A stretch of DNA of 64,000 nt from an uncultured Bacillota bacterium. Its GTDB lineage: Bacteria > Bacillota > Clostridia > Oscillospirales > Oscillospiraceae. A program made the position numbers and the translations under genes. The stretch covers positions 18,946-82,945 of the forward strand of contig CANPFP010000001.1 in assembly GCA_947573385.1 (NCBI GenBank). The letters are read 5' to 3'. The notes below the pieces were generated by a model. That model did no database searches. It was not told where the DNA came from and saw only the letters and a list, made by a program, of their open reading frames with translations. Of the stretch, positions 52,114 through 60,700 are shown one piece after another (position 1 is the stretch's first letter; each line of letters opens with the position of its first letter).

Positions 52114-53109
52114 ATGCCCTGGTCCTTTATTGACGTAAAAAGCACCGACCCCGCCTTTAATCTGGCTCTGGAGCAGTACGCCTTTGACGTCCTGCCCCGG
52201 GACCGGAGCTGGTTCCTCCTCTGGCGCAACCACAACGCCATTGTCATTGGCCGGCACCAGAACACCCTGGCCGAGATCAACGAGGAGGCCGTCCGGGAGC
52301 GGGAGATCACGGTGGTCCGCCGGCTGTCCGGCGGGGGAGCGGTGTACCACGACCTGGGCAATCTCAACTTCACCTTTATCCAGGACGCCGGCCAGGCCGG
52401 CCAGCTGGACATGGGGCTGTTCTGCCGTCCGGTGGCCCAGGCCCTCCAGGCCATGGGGGTAAACGCCCAGGTCAACGGCCGTAACGATATCACCATCGAC
52501 GGCCAGAAGTTCTCCGGCAACTCCCAGTACATCCGGGAGGGCCGGGTGATGCACCACGGCACCATTCTGTACAGCTCCGACCTGGAGACAGTGGGACAGG
52601 TTCTCCGGGTGGACCCGGAGAAGATTCAGGCCAAGGGGGTGCGCTCTGTCCGGGCCCGGGTGACCACCGTCCGGGCCCACATGCCCCGGCCCGTCCCCCT
52701 GGCCCAGTTCAAGGCCCGCCTGCTGGAGGAAATTTCCAGGGAGCGGCCCATGGAGCCCTACGCCCTCACCGAAACGGACATCGCCGCTGTGGAAACCATC
52801 AAGCGGGAACGGTACGACCGCTGGGAGTGGAACTACGGCATCTCCCCCCCCTGCGATCTGCTGCGCCGCCGCCGGGTGGAGGGCTGCGGCCTGGTGGAAG
52901 CCCACATCCATCTGGAGGAGGGGCGCATCGCCGGTCTCGCCTTCTTCGGCGACTTCTTTTCCGCCGTGGAACCGGAGGAGCTGGCCAATCTCCTCCAGGG
53001 CTGTCCCCTGCGGCAGGAGGACCTGCTGGCCCGGCTGGAGGGAGTGGACGTCTCCCGGTATTTCGCCGGCCTCACTGCCGGAGGGCTGGCGGATATCCTG
53101 TCCACATAA
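52114..53109 (+). CDS. lplA: Lipoate-protein ligase A
   Basis: 331 residues with an N-terminal ligase domain and the C-terminal accessory domain. It adenylates free lipoate and attaches it to the lipoyl lysine of E2. Landmarks are the RRLSGGGAVYHDLGNLN motif near residue 69 and the catalytic lysine in DGQKFSGNSQ near residue 131. Its place next to the oxoacid dehydrogenase operon indicates that the complex is lipoylated by scavenging. GTGAGG lies about 11 bases before the ATG at 52114. Confidence 0.95.
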   Translation: MPWSFIDVKSTDPAFNLALEQYAFDVLPRDRSWFLLWRNHNAIVIGRHQNTLAEINEEAVREREITVVRRLSGGGAVYHDLGNLNFTFIQDAGQAGQLDMGLFCRPVAQALQAMGVNAQVNGRNDITIDGQKFSGNSQYIREGRVMHHGTILYSSDLETVGQVLRVDPEKIQAKGVRSVRARVTTVRAHMPRPVPLAQFKARLLEEISRERPMEPYALTETDIAAVETIKRERYDRWEWNYGISPPCDLLRRRRVEGCGLVEAHIHLEEGRIAGLAFFGDFFSAVEPEELANLLQGCPLRQEDLLARLEGVDVSRYFAGLTAGGLADILST

Positions 53110-53114
53110 CAACG

Positions 53115-53148
53115 GAGACCCGGAGCTTCCGCTCCGGGTCTCGTCTTT
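53115..53148 (+). terminator. Terminator of lplA
   Basis: A perfect 12-bp stem (GAGACCCGGAGC with its complement, loop TTCC) followed by GTCTTTT. Confidence 0.88.
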
Positions 53149-53174
53149 TCAAATGTGGAAATTCTCGCCAAAGG

Positions 53175-53387
53175 TCAGCGGCGCTCCTCCACGGGGTCTC
53201 GGTCGCGGAACAACAGGGAGACGCACCACACGGCGGACAGGCCCACCAGGGTATAGATCACCCGGCTGATCATGCTGCCGGACCCGCCGCAGGCAAAGGC
53301 CACCAGGTCAAACTGGAACAGACCCACGCTGCCCCAGTTCAGGCCGCCGATAATCAGCAGTGTAAGGGCAATTTTGTCCATCATCAC
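53175..53387 (-). CDS. DUF378 family small membrane protein
   Basis: 70 residues with two hydrophobic helices. The family signature is visible: IIGGLNWGSVGLFQFDLVAF and SRVIYTLVGLSAVW. Function unknown. The start is not certain: AAGGAGGTG precedes a GTG at 53387 by 7 bases, and ATGs follow at 53384 and 53381. It stands between the lipoate ligase terminator and the cytidine deaminase gene. Confidence 0.85.
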   Translation of the reverse strand: MMMDKIALTLLIIGGLNWGSVGLFQFDLVAFACGGSGSMISRVIYTLVGLSAVWCVSLLFRDRDPVEERR

Positions 53388-53461
53388 GTCAAACCACCTC
53401 CTTGTCTCGGGTTCCGGGGGTAGTTTATACGGTTTTCGCCGGTTTATGCAGCTGGAAAATT

Positions 53462-53857
53462 TTATTTCAGCGATTTGGGCCCAAAGCCGCAGGGCAGCAG
53501 CTCCGAAAGGGTGACCTCCTTATATTCCCCGTCCCCTCTGGCAGCCAGTACCCGCAGGTTGGGGGCAAACTCGTAGAGCATCTGCCGGCAGGCCCCGCAG
53601 GGCCAGCAGAAGTCCTCTCCCCGTCCGGCGATGGCGATGGCGGTCCAGCCCTCCCGGCAGCCTTCGCTTACCGCCTTCACAATAGCGGTGCGCTCGGCAC
53701 AGATGGTGGAGCCGTAAGCGGCGTTTTCCACGTTGCAGCCGGTAAATACCCGGCCGTCTCCGGTGAGAAGCGCCGCCCCCACAGGAAAACGGGAGTAGGG
53801 CACATAGGAAAATTGGTGCATGTCAAAGGCTTTTTTTACCAGCTCCTGGTCGGTCAT
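53462..53857 (-). CDS. cdd: Cytidine deaminase
   Basis: 131 residues, homotetrameric type. It deaminates cytidine and deoxycytidine in pyrimidine salvage. The catalytic zinc set is Cys-Ala-Glu in STICAERTAIVKA and PCGACRQMLYEF; VGAALLTGDGRVFTGCNVEN is the N-terminal substrate region. GGAGG lies upstream of the ATG at 53857. It is divergent from the HAD gene. Confidence 0.96.
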   Translation of the reverse strand: MTDQELVKKAFDMHQFSYVPYSRFPVGAALLTGDGRVFTGCNVENAAYGSTICAERTAIVKAVSEGCREGWTAIAIAGRGEDFCWPCGACRQMLYEFAPNLRVLAARGDGEYKEVTLSELLPCGFGPKSLK

Positions 53858-53954
53858 GGGGCATACCTCCTTTTATCATCCACAAAAAGCTTGCGCATTA
53901 TGCCAGTAGCCATTATAATACCTTTGACTATTTCACGCAAGGACGGTATGACTT

Positions 53955-54617
53955 ATGGACAAAAAATTTGCAATTTTTGACATGGACGGCACCCTGGTGG
54001 ACTCCATGGGCTACTGGAACCGGCTGGCTGACGAGTATCTGGCCCGCTTCGGCCTGCCCGGACTGTCCCCCGCCCTGAAGGAGGAGTCCATCGCCCTGAC
54101 CATGCTGGAGTCCGCCCAACTGTTTATCCGGGAGTTCGGCCTGCCCGGCACCCCGGAGCAGATCTCCGGGGAGATCAACGCCCTGATGGAGGAACACTAC
54201 CGGGCCGACGTGCCCCTGAAGCCGGGGGCAGCGGAACTGCTGGCCCGGCTGAAGGCGGCGGGGGTGAAGATGTGCGTGGCCTCCTCCACCCACCCGGCCC
54301 TCATCGACCTCTGCCTGCGCCGGCTGGAGGTGCGGGACTGCTTTGAGTTCCTCCTGTCCTGCGAGGAGGTGGGCGAGGGAAAAAACCGGCCCACCGTCTA
54401 CCTGGAGGCCGTCCGTCGGCTGGGGGGCACGCCGGAGAACACTGTCATCTTTGAGGATATCCTGGTGGCTGCTCAGACTGCCAAACAGGCCGGTTTCTCC
54501 CTGGGGGTCATCTACGATATCAACTCCGACACTGAGCAGGAACAGCTCAAAACCCTGGCCGACTGCTGGTTTACCCGCTGGGACGACACGGCGCTTTTCA
54601 CATGGCTTGGCATCTAA
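53955..54617 (+). CDS. HAD-superfamily hydrolase
   Basis: 220 residues of the beta-phosphoglucomutase/phosphatase-like subgroup. Motif I is FDMDGTLVDSMG, motif II Ser lies in CVASSTHPAL, the motif III Lys lies near VGEGKNRPTV, and motif IV reads VIFEDI, where most members have an Asp-Ser or Asp-Asp. It probably removes phosphate from a sugar phosphate or nucleotide; the substrate is not clear. It runs alone to the right. Confidence 0.87.
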   Translation: MDKKFAIFDMDGTLVDSMGYWNRLADEYLARFGLPGLSPALKEESIALTMLESAQLFIREFGLPGTPEQISGEINALMEEHYRADVPLKPGAAELLARLKAAGVKMCVASSTHPALIDLCLRRLEVRDCFEFLLSCEEVGEGKNRPTVYLEAVRRLGGTPENTVIFEDILVAAQTAKQAGFSLGVIYDINSDTEQEQLKTLADCWFTRWDDTALFTWLGI

Positions 54618-54738
54618 AGGCTCCCGGTGCTGCGGCTGGCAGGGGCGCGGAGAAGGACGCCGCCGGTTCATTGGAACAAACTGTGTACAAGGTGTAAAAG
54701 GGACTGTCCAAAAGCCCCGGAATGGTGTAAAATGTCTC

Positions 54739-54767
54739 TTGACAGAGCGTTATCCCCGGAGTAGAAT
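54739..54767 (+). promoter_or_regulatory. Promoter of the hydrogenase-like gene, with a nearby inverted repeat
   Basis: TTGACA (54739-54744), a 17-base spacer, TAGAAT (54762-54767). About 20 bases downstream is the inverted repeat TCCTGCA-TTT-TGCAGGA (54788-54804), a candidate operator or leader hairpin. GGTGTAAAA occurs twice just upstream (around 54692 and 54724). Confidence 0.75.
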
Positions 54768-54864
54768 GGGGGGCGAAATGAAAGAAATCCTGCATTTTGC
54801 AGGAAAAACCTCCATAAACTGCAAGAAATACCGCCGTAACGGATATTGAGGAAGGAGCATACCC

Positions 54865-56337
54865 ATGCACACTTTTGAAACAAAAATTCAAGAGCTGAAG
54901 ACCTCTGTTCTCACCGAGGTGGCCCGTCTGACCTGGGAGGACAAGCTCCAGACCGGCATTCTGGACGTGCCCGAGAAGATCATCCCCGGCCCCGAGGCCA
55001 GCCTGCGCTGCTGCATCTACAAGGAGCGGGCCATCATCAACAGCCGGGTGAAGATGGCCATGGGGGGTGACAAGACCAACCCCAGCGTGGTGGAGGTCCT
55101 GCCCATCGCCTGCGACGAGTGCCCTGTCACCGAGATGACGGTGAGCGCCTCCTGCCGGGGCTGTCTGGCCACCCGCTGCGTCCACGCCTGCCCCAAGGAC
55201 GCCATCACCATTGTCAACCACCGGGCCAGCATCGACCACAGCAAATGTATCACCTGCGGCAAGTGTCTCAGCGCCTGCCAGTACAGCGCCATCGTGAAGA
55301 ACCAGCGCCCCTGCGAGAAGGGCTGCCCCGCCAAGGCCATCTCCATGGGCCCGGACAAAAAGGCCTCGATTGATATCAACGAGTGCATCTCCTGCGGCAA
55401 CTGCGTCTATCAGTGCCCCTTCGGCGCCATTCAGGACAAGTCCTGGATTGTGGACGCCATCCAGATGATCCAGGGCGGCGCCCACTGGGGCTATAAGACC
55501 TACGCCGTCATCGCCCCCTCCATCGCCGGCCAGTTCGCCCCCGCTACTTACGGCCAGGTGGTGGCCGGCATCAAGCAGCTGGGCTTCTCCGGCGTGGCCG
55601 AGGTGGCCCTGGGCGCCGACATGGTGGCCGACCGGGAGTCTGAGGAGCTGGTGGAGAAGGGCGTGCTCACCTCCTCCTGCTGTCCGGGCTTTGTGGGCTA
55701 CGTGAAGAAGAAGCACCCCGAGCTGAACCAGTATGTCTCCCACACCCCCTCCCCCATGGTCATGATCGGCCTGCACCTGAAGGAGAAGGAGCCCGACGCG
55801 AAAGTGGTTTTCATCGGCCCCTGCGTGGCCAAAAAGAAGGAGTTCCAGCTGGGCCGCACTATGAACGCCATCGACTGCGTGCTCACCTATGAGGAGCTGT
55901 TCGCCCTGTTCCAGTCCCGGGACATTGACCTGGAGAAGCTGGAGGAGGCCACCTTAGACGAGGCCAGCAGCTACGGCCGGAATTTTGCCCGCAGCGGCGG
56001 CGTGGCCGAGGCCGTGGTCCAGACTCTGAAGGAGAAGGGCAGCGACTTCCAGGTTAAGGCTGTCCCCTGCAGCGGCACCGCCGCCTGCGAGATGGCCCTG
56101 ATGAAGCTGAAGGTGGGCCGCCTGGAGGGCAATTTTATCGAGGGTATGGCCTGCGAGGGCGGCTGCGTCCAGGGCGCGGGCTGTCTGGTGCGCAGTCCCA
56201 AGAACAAGCTGGATGTGGAGAAGCACGCCAAGGAGGCCAAGGACCGGGGCGTGGTCCAGGCCGTCAACACCGCCAAGGGGGTAGAGTCCCCCGCCAAGGC
56301 CGCTGCAAAGACCGAGAGCAAGGCCGGGAAGGCGTAA
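54865..56337 (+). CDS. [FeFe]-hydrogenase-like 4Fe-4S protein, probable non-canonical (group C/D-like)
   Basis: 490 residues. The N-terminal half holds ferredoxin-type motifs (CRGCLATRCVHACPKDAI, CITCGKCLSACQYSAI, CISCGNCVYQCPFGAI). The C-terminal half has the H-cluster signatures in variant form: L1 as TSSCCPGF near residue 269 (usually TSCCPGW), L2 as IGPCVAKKKE near 318 (usually a Met before PC), L3 as GMACEGGCVQGAG near 427 (usually GGCxxGGG). The C-terminus is an Ala/Lys-rich tail. All four H-cluster cysteines are present, so a cluster is likely, but the pattern fits putative sensory or uncharacterised hydrogenases better than bulk hydrogen producers. No partner subunit is encoded nearby. 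Confidence 0.85.
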   Translation: MHTFETKIQELKTSVLTEVARLTWEDKLQTGILDVPEKIIPGPEASLRCCIYKERAIINSRVKMAMGGDKTNPSVVEVLPIACDECPVTEMTVSASCRGCLATRCVHACPKDAITIVNHRASIDHSKCITCGKCLSACQYSAIVKNQRPCEKGCPAKAISMGPDKKASIDINECISCGNCVYQCPFGAIQDKSWIVDAIQMIQGGAHWGYKTYAVIAPSIAGQFAPATYGQVVAGIKQLGFSGVAEVALGADMVADRESEELVEKGVLTSSCCPGFVGYVKKKHPELNQYVSHTPSPMVMIGLHLKEKEPDAKVVFIGPCVAKKKEFQLGRTMNAIDCVLTYEELFALFQSRDIDLEKLEEATLDEASSYGRNFARSGGVAEAVVQTLKEKGSDFQVKAVPCSGTAACEMALMKLKVGRLEGNFIEGMACEGGCVQGAGCLVRSPKNKLDVEKHAKEAKDRGVVQAVNTAKGVESPAKAAAKTESKAGKA

Positions 56338-56349
56338 CAGAAATAAGAG

Positions 56350-56386
56350 CGAAACCTCTGGTAAAAAACCGGAGGTTTCGTTTTTT
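56350..56386 (+). terminator. Terminator of the hydrogenase-like gene
   Basis: CGAAACCTC pairs with GAGGTTTCG around a partly paired 13-base loop, followed by six T. Confidence 0.9.
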
Positions 56387-56408
56387 CACGTCAAAGGTGA
56401 AATGACAA

Positions 56409-56437
56409 TTGCATTTTTTTTAGACTTTTGGTATAAT
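56409..56437 (+). promoter_or_regulatory. Promoter of smc
   Basis: TTGCAT (56409-56414), a 17-base spacer rich in T, TATAAT (56432-56437), 69 bases before the smc start. Confidence 0.75.
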
Positions 56438-56505
56438 GTAACATCTATCAGTATGGTTACACGGGGGCGGCCGGTTCGCCCCATAACAGATACGAGGTGG
56501 CCTGA

Positions 56506-59500
56506 TTGTATTTAAAAGCATTGGAAATCCAGGGTTTCAAGTCCTTTCCGGACAAGACGGTGCTCACCTTTGGCGAGGATATCACCGCCATTGTGGGCCC
56601 CAACGGGTCGGGCAAGTCCAACATCTCCGACGCCATCCGCTGGGTGATGGGGGAGCAGTCCACCCGGGCGCTGCGGGGGGGAAAGATGGAGGACGTCATC
56701 TTCGGCGGCACCGCCAAGCGCAAGCAGACGGGCTACGCCGAGGTCTCCCTGGTGCTGGACAACACCACCCACCTGTTCGACCGGGAGGAGTCCGAGGTGA
56801 TGGTCACCCGGCGGTATTACCGCTCCGGCGAGAGCGAGTACTACATCAACCGTCGGTCGGTCCGGCTCAAGGACGTGAACGAGCTGTTTATGGACACCGG
56901 TCTGGGCCGGGAGGGCTACTCCATCATCGGTCAGGGCCGCATCGACGAGATTCTGTCTGTGAAGTCCGCCGACCGCCGGGAGGTCTTTGAGGAGGCCGCC
57001 GGCATCTCCCGCTTTCGCCACCGGAAGGAGGAGGCGGAGCGCAAGCTGGAGCGCACCGACGAGAACCTGGTCCGAATCAACGATAAAATCTCGGAGCTTG
57101 AATTGCAGGTAGAGCCCCTCCGGGAGCAGAGCGAGAAGGCGAAGAAGTTTCTGGTCCTCCGGGACGAGCTGCGGGGGCTGGAGATTTCCGTCTGGCTGGA
57201 CACCCTGGAGCGCATCCGGGCCAACAACATCAAGCTGGAGACCGACTACCAGGAAGCCGTCCGCCGGAAGGAGGAGGTACATGTCGCCCAGGAGAAGGCC
57301 TACGCCGCCGCCGAGCAGTACTCCGAGGCCATGCGTGAGAAGGACCTGGAGACTGACCGCCTGCGCTTTGAGATGCAAGGCCGTCAGGCCCAGGCCAACG
57401 AGCTGGAGTCGGCCATCGCGGTGTTGAAGAGCAGCATCCAACACAACCTGGAGTCGGCCCAGCGCATCCGGGCCGACCTGGAGCAGCAGGAGGGCCGGGA
57501 GGGCTCCCTGTCAGAGCAGATCGACCAGCGGAAAACCCGCCTGGCCGAGATCGAGACCCAGTTGGAGGAGGACCGGTCCGCTCTGGCCGCCAAGGGCCGG
57601 GAGGCGGAGGAGACCGCCCGCTCGGCGGGGACCCTGGCCAAGGAGCTGGAGGAGCTGCGCAGTCAGGCTGACCTGGGCACCGCCGGGGCCGCTGAGGCCA
57701 AGGCCCTGCTGTCCGCCCTGGCCGCCGCCGCCCAGGAGGTTATGGACCGGGACGGCGCGGTCCGCAGGGAGGCCAACGAGCTGGAGGACCGGCTGGAGGA
57801 GGCTAAGAAAGAGTCCCGTGCCGCCCAACGGAAATATGACGACGCCGTGGAGGAGCGGGACGCGGTCAAAAACGTGATCCAGGGCTACCAGCTGCGGATG
57901 GACGCCCGAAAGAAGAAGTGGGACCAGACCAGGGATGCCCACATGAAGCTGCAAATGGAGGAGAACGCCCTCACCTCCAGAATAAAACTCCTCACCGAGA
58001 TGGAGAAGGAGCACGAGGGCTACACCAAGGCAGTCAAGCTGGTGATGGGCGAGGCCCAGCGGGGAGCGCTCCACGGTATCCACGGCCCGGTGGCCGACCT
58101 GTTAAAGGTGCCCGACCGGTACACCGTGGCCATCGAGACCGCTCTGGGCGGGGCCATGCAGAACCTGGTGGTGGACCGGGAGGAGGACGGCAAGGCGGTC
58201 ATCCAGTACCTGAAGCGCCGGGACGGGGGCCGGGCCACCATCCTGCCCCTCAGCTCCATCCGCCCGGGCTTTCTCAAGGAGGGGGACGCCCTGGAAAAGG
58301 AGCCCGGCTTCGTGGGGGTGGGCAACCGGCTCATCTCCTTCGATCCCAGATATCAAAACGTCTTTTCCAACCTGCTGGGCCGGGTGGCCGTTATGGAGAA
58401 TCTGGACGCCGCCATCGCTGCCGCCCGGAAGTATGGCTATAAGTTCCGTATCGTCACCCTGGACGGCCAGGTGCTCAACCCTGGCGGCTCCATGACCGGC
58501 GGCTCGGCCAGCCGCAGCGCCGGAATTTTGAGCCGGGCCAACGAGCTGGAGCGGCTGAACAGCCAGCTGGGGGATATTCGCACACGGGTGGCCGAGGGGA
58601 CAAAGGCCCTGGCCGAGGCGGAGCGGGAGGCCACCGCCGCCTCCTATGAGCTGGAGACTGCCCAGGCCCAGCTGCGCCAGTGGGAGGACGCCATCCTCAA
58701 GGCGGAGGGCGAGCTGTCCCAGCGGCGCACCGTGGCCGCCGAGCTGGAGCGCCAGGGGGAGAGCCATCGGGAGGAGCTGGAGCAGCTGAAAAGCCGTTCC
58801 GCCCAGATCGAGGCCGACACCCAGGCGGCCCGGGCCCGCATCCAGACCCTGGAGGGGGAGACCGCCGCCCTGCGCAGCGAGGCCGAGGGCAAGGCCCGGG
58901 GCCAGAGCGAGGTTCAGGACCGGTCCGCCCGCATCGCCCAGGAGGTTGCCGCCCTCACCGCCGCCCAGGCCGCCCTGGAGGCGGAGCGGGAGGCCACCCG
59001 CTCCGGCCTGTCTGAGCTGGAACACCTCAAGGCCAGCATGGCCGGCGACCGGGACCAGAGCCGGGCCCTCATGGCCGATTATGAGGAGAAAAACGCCGGT
59101 CTCACCCAGGAAATTGCCCAAAAGGAGGAGACCCTGACCGCCCTGAAGGGGGAGAACGAACGGCAGAACGAGGCCATCGCCCGGCTGAACCAGGAGAAGC
59201 TCGACCTGGAGGGCCAGCGGATCAAGGCCACCAAGGAGAGCCAGTCCCTGAATGAGGAGCTGCTGCGCACCGAGGGGGAGGTCTCCCGGCTGGACCAGCG
59301 GCGGGTGTCCGCCTCCATGGAGGAGAAGCAGCTGCTGGACAAGCTGTGGGAGACCTACGAGCTCAGCCACGAGGCCGCCCGCCAGCAGCGGGTGGAGATC
59401 GAGTCGGTCCAGAAGGCCAGCCGCCGGATTGCCGAACTGAAGCGGTCCATTTCCGGGCTGGGCAGCGTGAACGTGGGGGCCATTGAGGAGTTCCAGCGGG

Positions 59501-60078
59501 TCAACGAGCGGTATACCTACCTCACCGACCAGCGGGACGACGTGGACAAGGCCAAAAAGGAGCTGGAGGAGATCATCGCCGGCATCACCAACGAGATGAA
59601 GACCATCTTCCAGCGGGAGTTCACCACCATCAACGAGGCCTTCGGCCAGACCTTTTTGGAGCTGTTCGGCGGCGGCAAGGCCACCCTGGAGCTGGAGGAC
59701 CCGGAGGACATCCTCAACTGCGGCATCGAGATCAAGGTCCAGCCGCCGGGCAAGGCGCTGAAGATCATCACCCTGCTGTCCGGCGGGGAGAAGGCCTTCG
59801 TGGCCATCGCCCTGTACTTCGCCATTTTGAAGGTGCGCCCCACCCCCTTTGTGGTCATGGACGAGATCGAGGCCGCCCTGGACGACAGCAACGTGGTGCG
59901 CTTTGCCCACTATATGCGCAATATGTCGGCCAAGACCCAGTTTATCGTCATCACCCACCGCCGGGGCACCATGGAGGAGGCCGACGTCCTCTACGGCGTC
60001 ACCATGCAGGAGCAGGGGGTGAGCCGGATGCTCACCATCAATTTGAATGACGTGGAGAAGGAGCTGAACATCCGCTAA
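56506..60078 (+). CDS. smc: Chromosome segregation protein SMC
   Basis: 1190 residues, the normal length. Head ATPase Walker A is GPNGSGKSNISDAIRW at residues 31-46. A long coiled coil follows to the hinge (about 515-680, including GIHGPVADLLKVPDRYTVAI and GGSMTGGSASRS), then a second coiled coil, then the signature LLSGGEKAFVAIALYF near 1090 and Walker B FVVMDEIEAALDDSN. It organises and condenses the chromosome with ScpA/ScpB, which are not in the window. The start is a TTG at 56506 after GAGGTGG; the upstream frame shows no other start. Confidence 0.97.
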   Translation: MYLKALEIQGFKSFPDKTVLTFGEDITAIVGPNGSGKSNISDAIRWVMGEQSTRALRGGKMEDVIFGGTAKRKQTGYAEVSLVLDNTTHLFDREESEVMVTRRYYRSGESEYYINRRSVRLKDVNELFMDTGLGREGYSIIGQGRIDEILSVKSADRREVFEEAAGISRFRHRKEEAERKLERTDENLVRINDKISELELQVEPLREQSEKAKKFLVLRDELRGLEISVWLDTLERIRANNIKLETDYQEAVRRKEEVHVAQEKAYAAAEQYSEAMREKDLETDRLRFEMQGRQAQANELESAIAVLKSSIQHNLESAQRIRADLEQQEGREGSLSEQIDQRKTRLAEIETQLEEDRSALAAKGREAEETARSAGTLAKELEELRSQADLGTAGAAEAKALLSALAAAAQEVMDRDGAVRREANELEDRLEEAKKESRAAQRKYDDAVEERDAVKNVIQGYQLRMDARKKKWDQTRDAHMKLQMEENALTSRIKLLTEMEKEHEGYTKAVKLVMGEAQRGALHGIHGPVADLLKVPDRYTVAIETALGGAMQNLVVDREEDGKAVIQYLKRRDGGRATILPLSSIRPGFLKEGDALEKEPGFVGVGNRLISFDPRYQNVFSNLLGRVAVMENLDAAIAAARKYGYKFRIVTLDGQVLNPGGSMTGGSASRSAGILSRANELERLNSQLGDIRTRVAEGTKALAEAEREATAASYELETAQAQLRQWEDAILKAEGELSQRRTVAAELERQGESHREELEQLKSRSAQIEADTQAARARIQTLEGETAALRSEAEGKARGQSEVQDRSARIAQEVAALTAAQAALEAEREATRSGLSELEHLKASMAGDRDQSRALMADYEEKNAGLTQEIAQKEETLTALKGENERQNEAIARLNQEKLDLEGQRIKATKESQSLNEELLRTEGEVSRLDQRRVSASMEEKQLLDKLWETYELSHEAARQQRVEIESVQKASRRIAELKRSISGLGSVNVGAIEEFQRVNERYTYLTDQRDDVDKAKKELEEIIAGITNEMKTIFQREFTTINEAFGQTFLELFGGGKATLELEDPEDILNCGIEIKVQPPGKALKIITLLSGGEKAFVAIALYFAILKVRPTPFVVMDEIEAALDDSNVVRFAHYMRNMSAKTQFIVITHRRGTMEEADVLYGVTMQEQGVSRMLTINLNDVEKELNIR

Positions 60079-60245
60079 GCGCCCATTGTCCGGGACAGCC
60101 CCCAGCCCAGATAGATTCCGATGAAAAAGGACGCCCGCTCCTGGAGGGCGCCGTCAAAGTGTATGGCGTCCTCCAGTCGGTCAAAAAGAGCCTGGGCGAG
60201 CTGGTGGGCCGGGACTGGATCGGGCGCTGAGGCGGAATCCCCCAG
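60075..60245 (-). pseudogene. Probable remnant of a small gene cut by a repeat
   Basis: A leftward open frame of 56 codons without a start. It ends in protein-like sequence (ALFDRLEDAIHFDGALQE, then RASFFIGIYLGWGLSRTMGA) and stops inside the smc stop region. Its upstream end runs straight into the repeat element at 60233, where a stop closes the frame. I read it as a small protein gene whose 5' part was lost when the repeat arrived. The opposite strand also reads as plausible protein here, so this is a weak call. Confidence 0.3.
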
Positions 60246-60378
60246 TCACGGCTTCGCCGTGCCAGCCCCCTTTGGCAAGGGGGCCTTTGGAGGAGACCAG
60301 CAACGTTCCACATAAAAAAGCCCCCCTTGCTAAAGGGGGGAGGGCCGCCGGACGTAGTCCGGTGGCGGGGGGATTCCG
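60233..60378. repeat. AAGCCCCCC/GGGGGATTCCG paired repeat, copy 2
   Basis: A 146-bp stretch with the same two units as 48217-48358 in opposite order: CGGAATCCCCCAGTCACGG to GGCAAGGGGGCCTTT first, then AAGCCCCCCTTGCTAAAG to GGCGGGGGGATTCCG. It separates smc from the zinc-ribbon genes. Confidence 0.75.
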
Positions 60379-60400
60379 TTTATACGCAGGAGGGAAAACC

Positions 60401-60697
60401 GTGAACGAAAACGAGAAAAAATCCGGCGACTGGAAAATGATAATCGGGGGCGTTGTCCTGATTATCGTGCTGTTTGTGGGGGTGAAGCTCGTCTTCTGGG
60501 GCCTCGGGGAGGTTGTCGGACCGCAGAACCCGCCCCAGAACGGGCAGAGCGTCTCCGCCAGCCAGAGCGCCCCGGCGGGGAGCGGGGAAACGGACGCCCC
60601 CGGCTTCTGTGTCCACTGCGGCAAGGCCCTGCCGGAGTTCTTTGAGTGGGGGCAGTTCTGCCCCTGGTGCGGGGAGAAAATGGAAGGAGAGGGCTGA
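60401..60697 (+). CDS. Membrane-anchored zinc-ribbon protein
   Basis: 98 residues. A GTG start at 60401 follows AGGAGGG with a 6-base gap. A short Lys-rich head is followed by one hydrophobic helix (WKMIIGGVVLIIVLFVGVKL), a Gln/Ser/Ala linker, and a C-terminal zinc ribbon with two Cys-x2-Cys pairs (FCVHCGKALPEF and FCPWCGEKM). Function unknown. The next gene, also zinc-ribbon, starts 3 bases after its stop, so the two are cotranscribed. Confidence 0.75.
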   Translation: MNENEKKSGDWKMIIGGVVLIIVLFVGVKLVFWGLGEVVGPQNPPQNGQSVSASQSAPAGSGETDAPGFCVHCGKALPEFFEWGQFCPWCGEKMEGEG

Positions 60698-60700
60698 GTG

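Noticed and set aside
58102-59958. Long leftward open frame inside smc
   Set aside because: Leu/Gly/Gln-rich shadow of the SMC coiled coil; no motif and no ribosome site.
60121-60315. Small rightward frame after smc
   Set aside because: It runs from non-coding sequence into the repeat element, and has no ribosome site or conserved-looking sequence.
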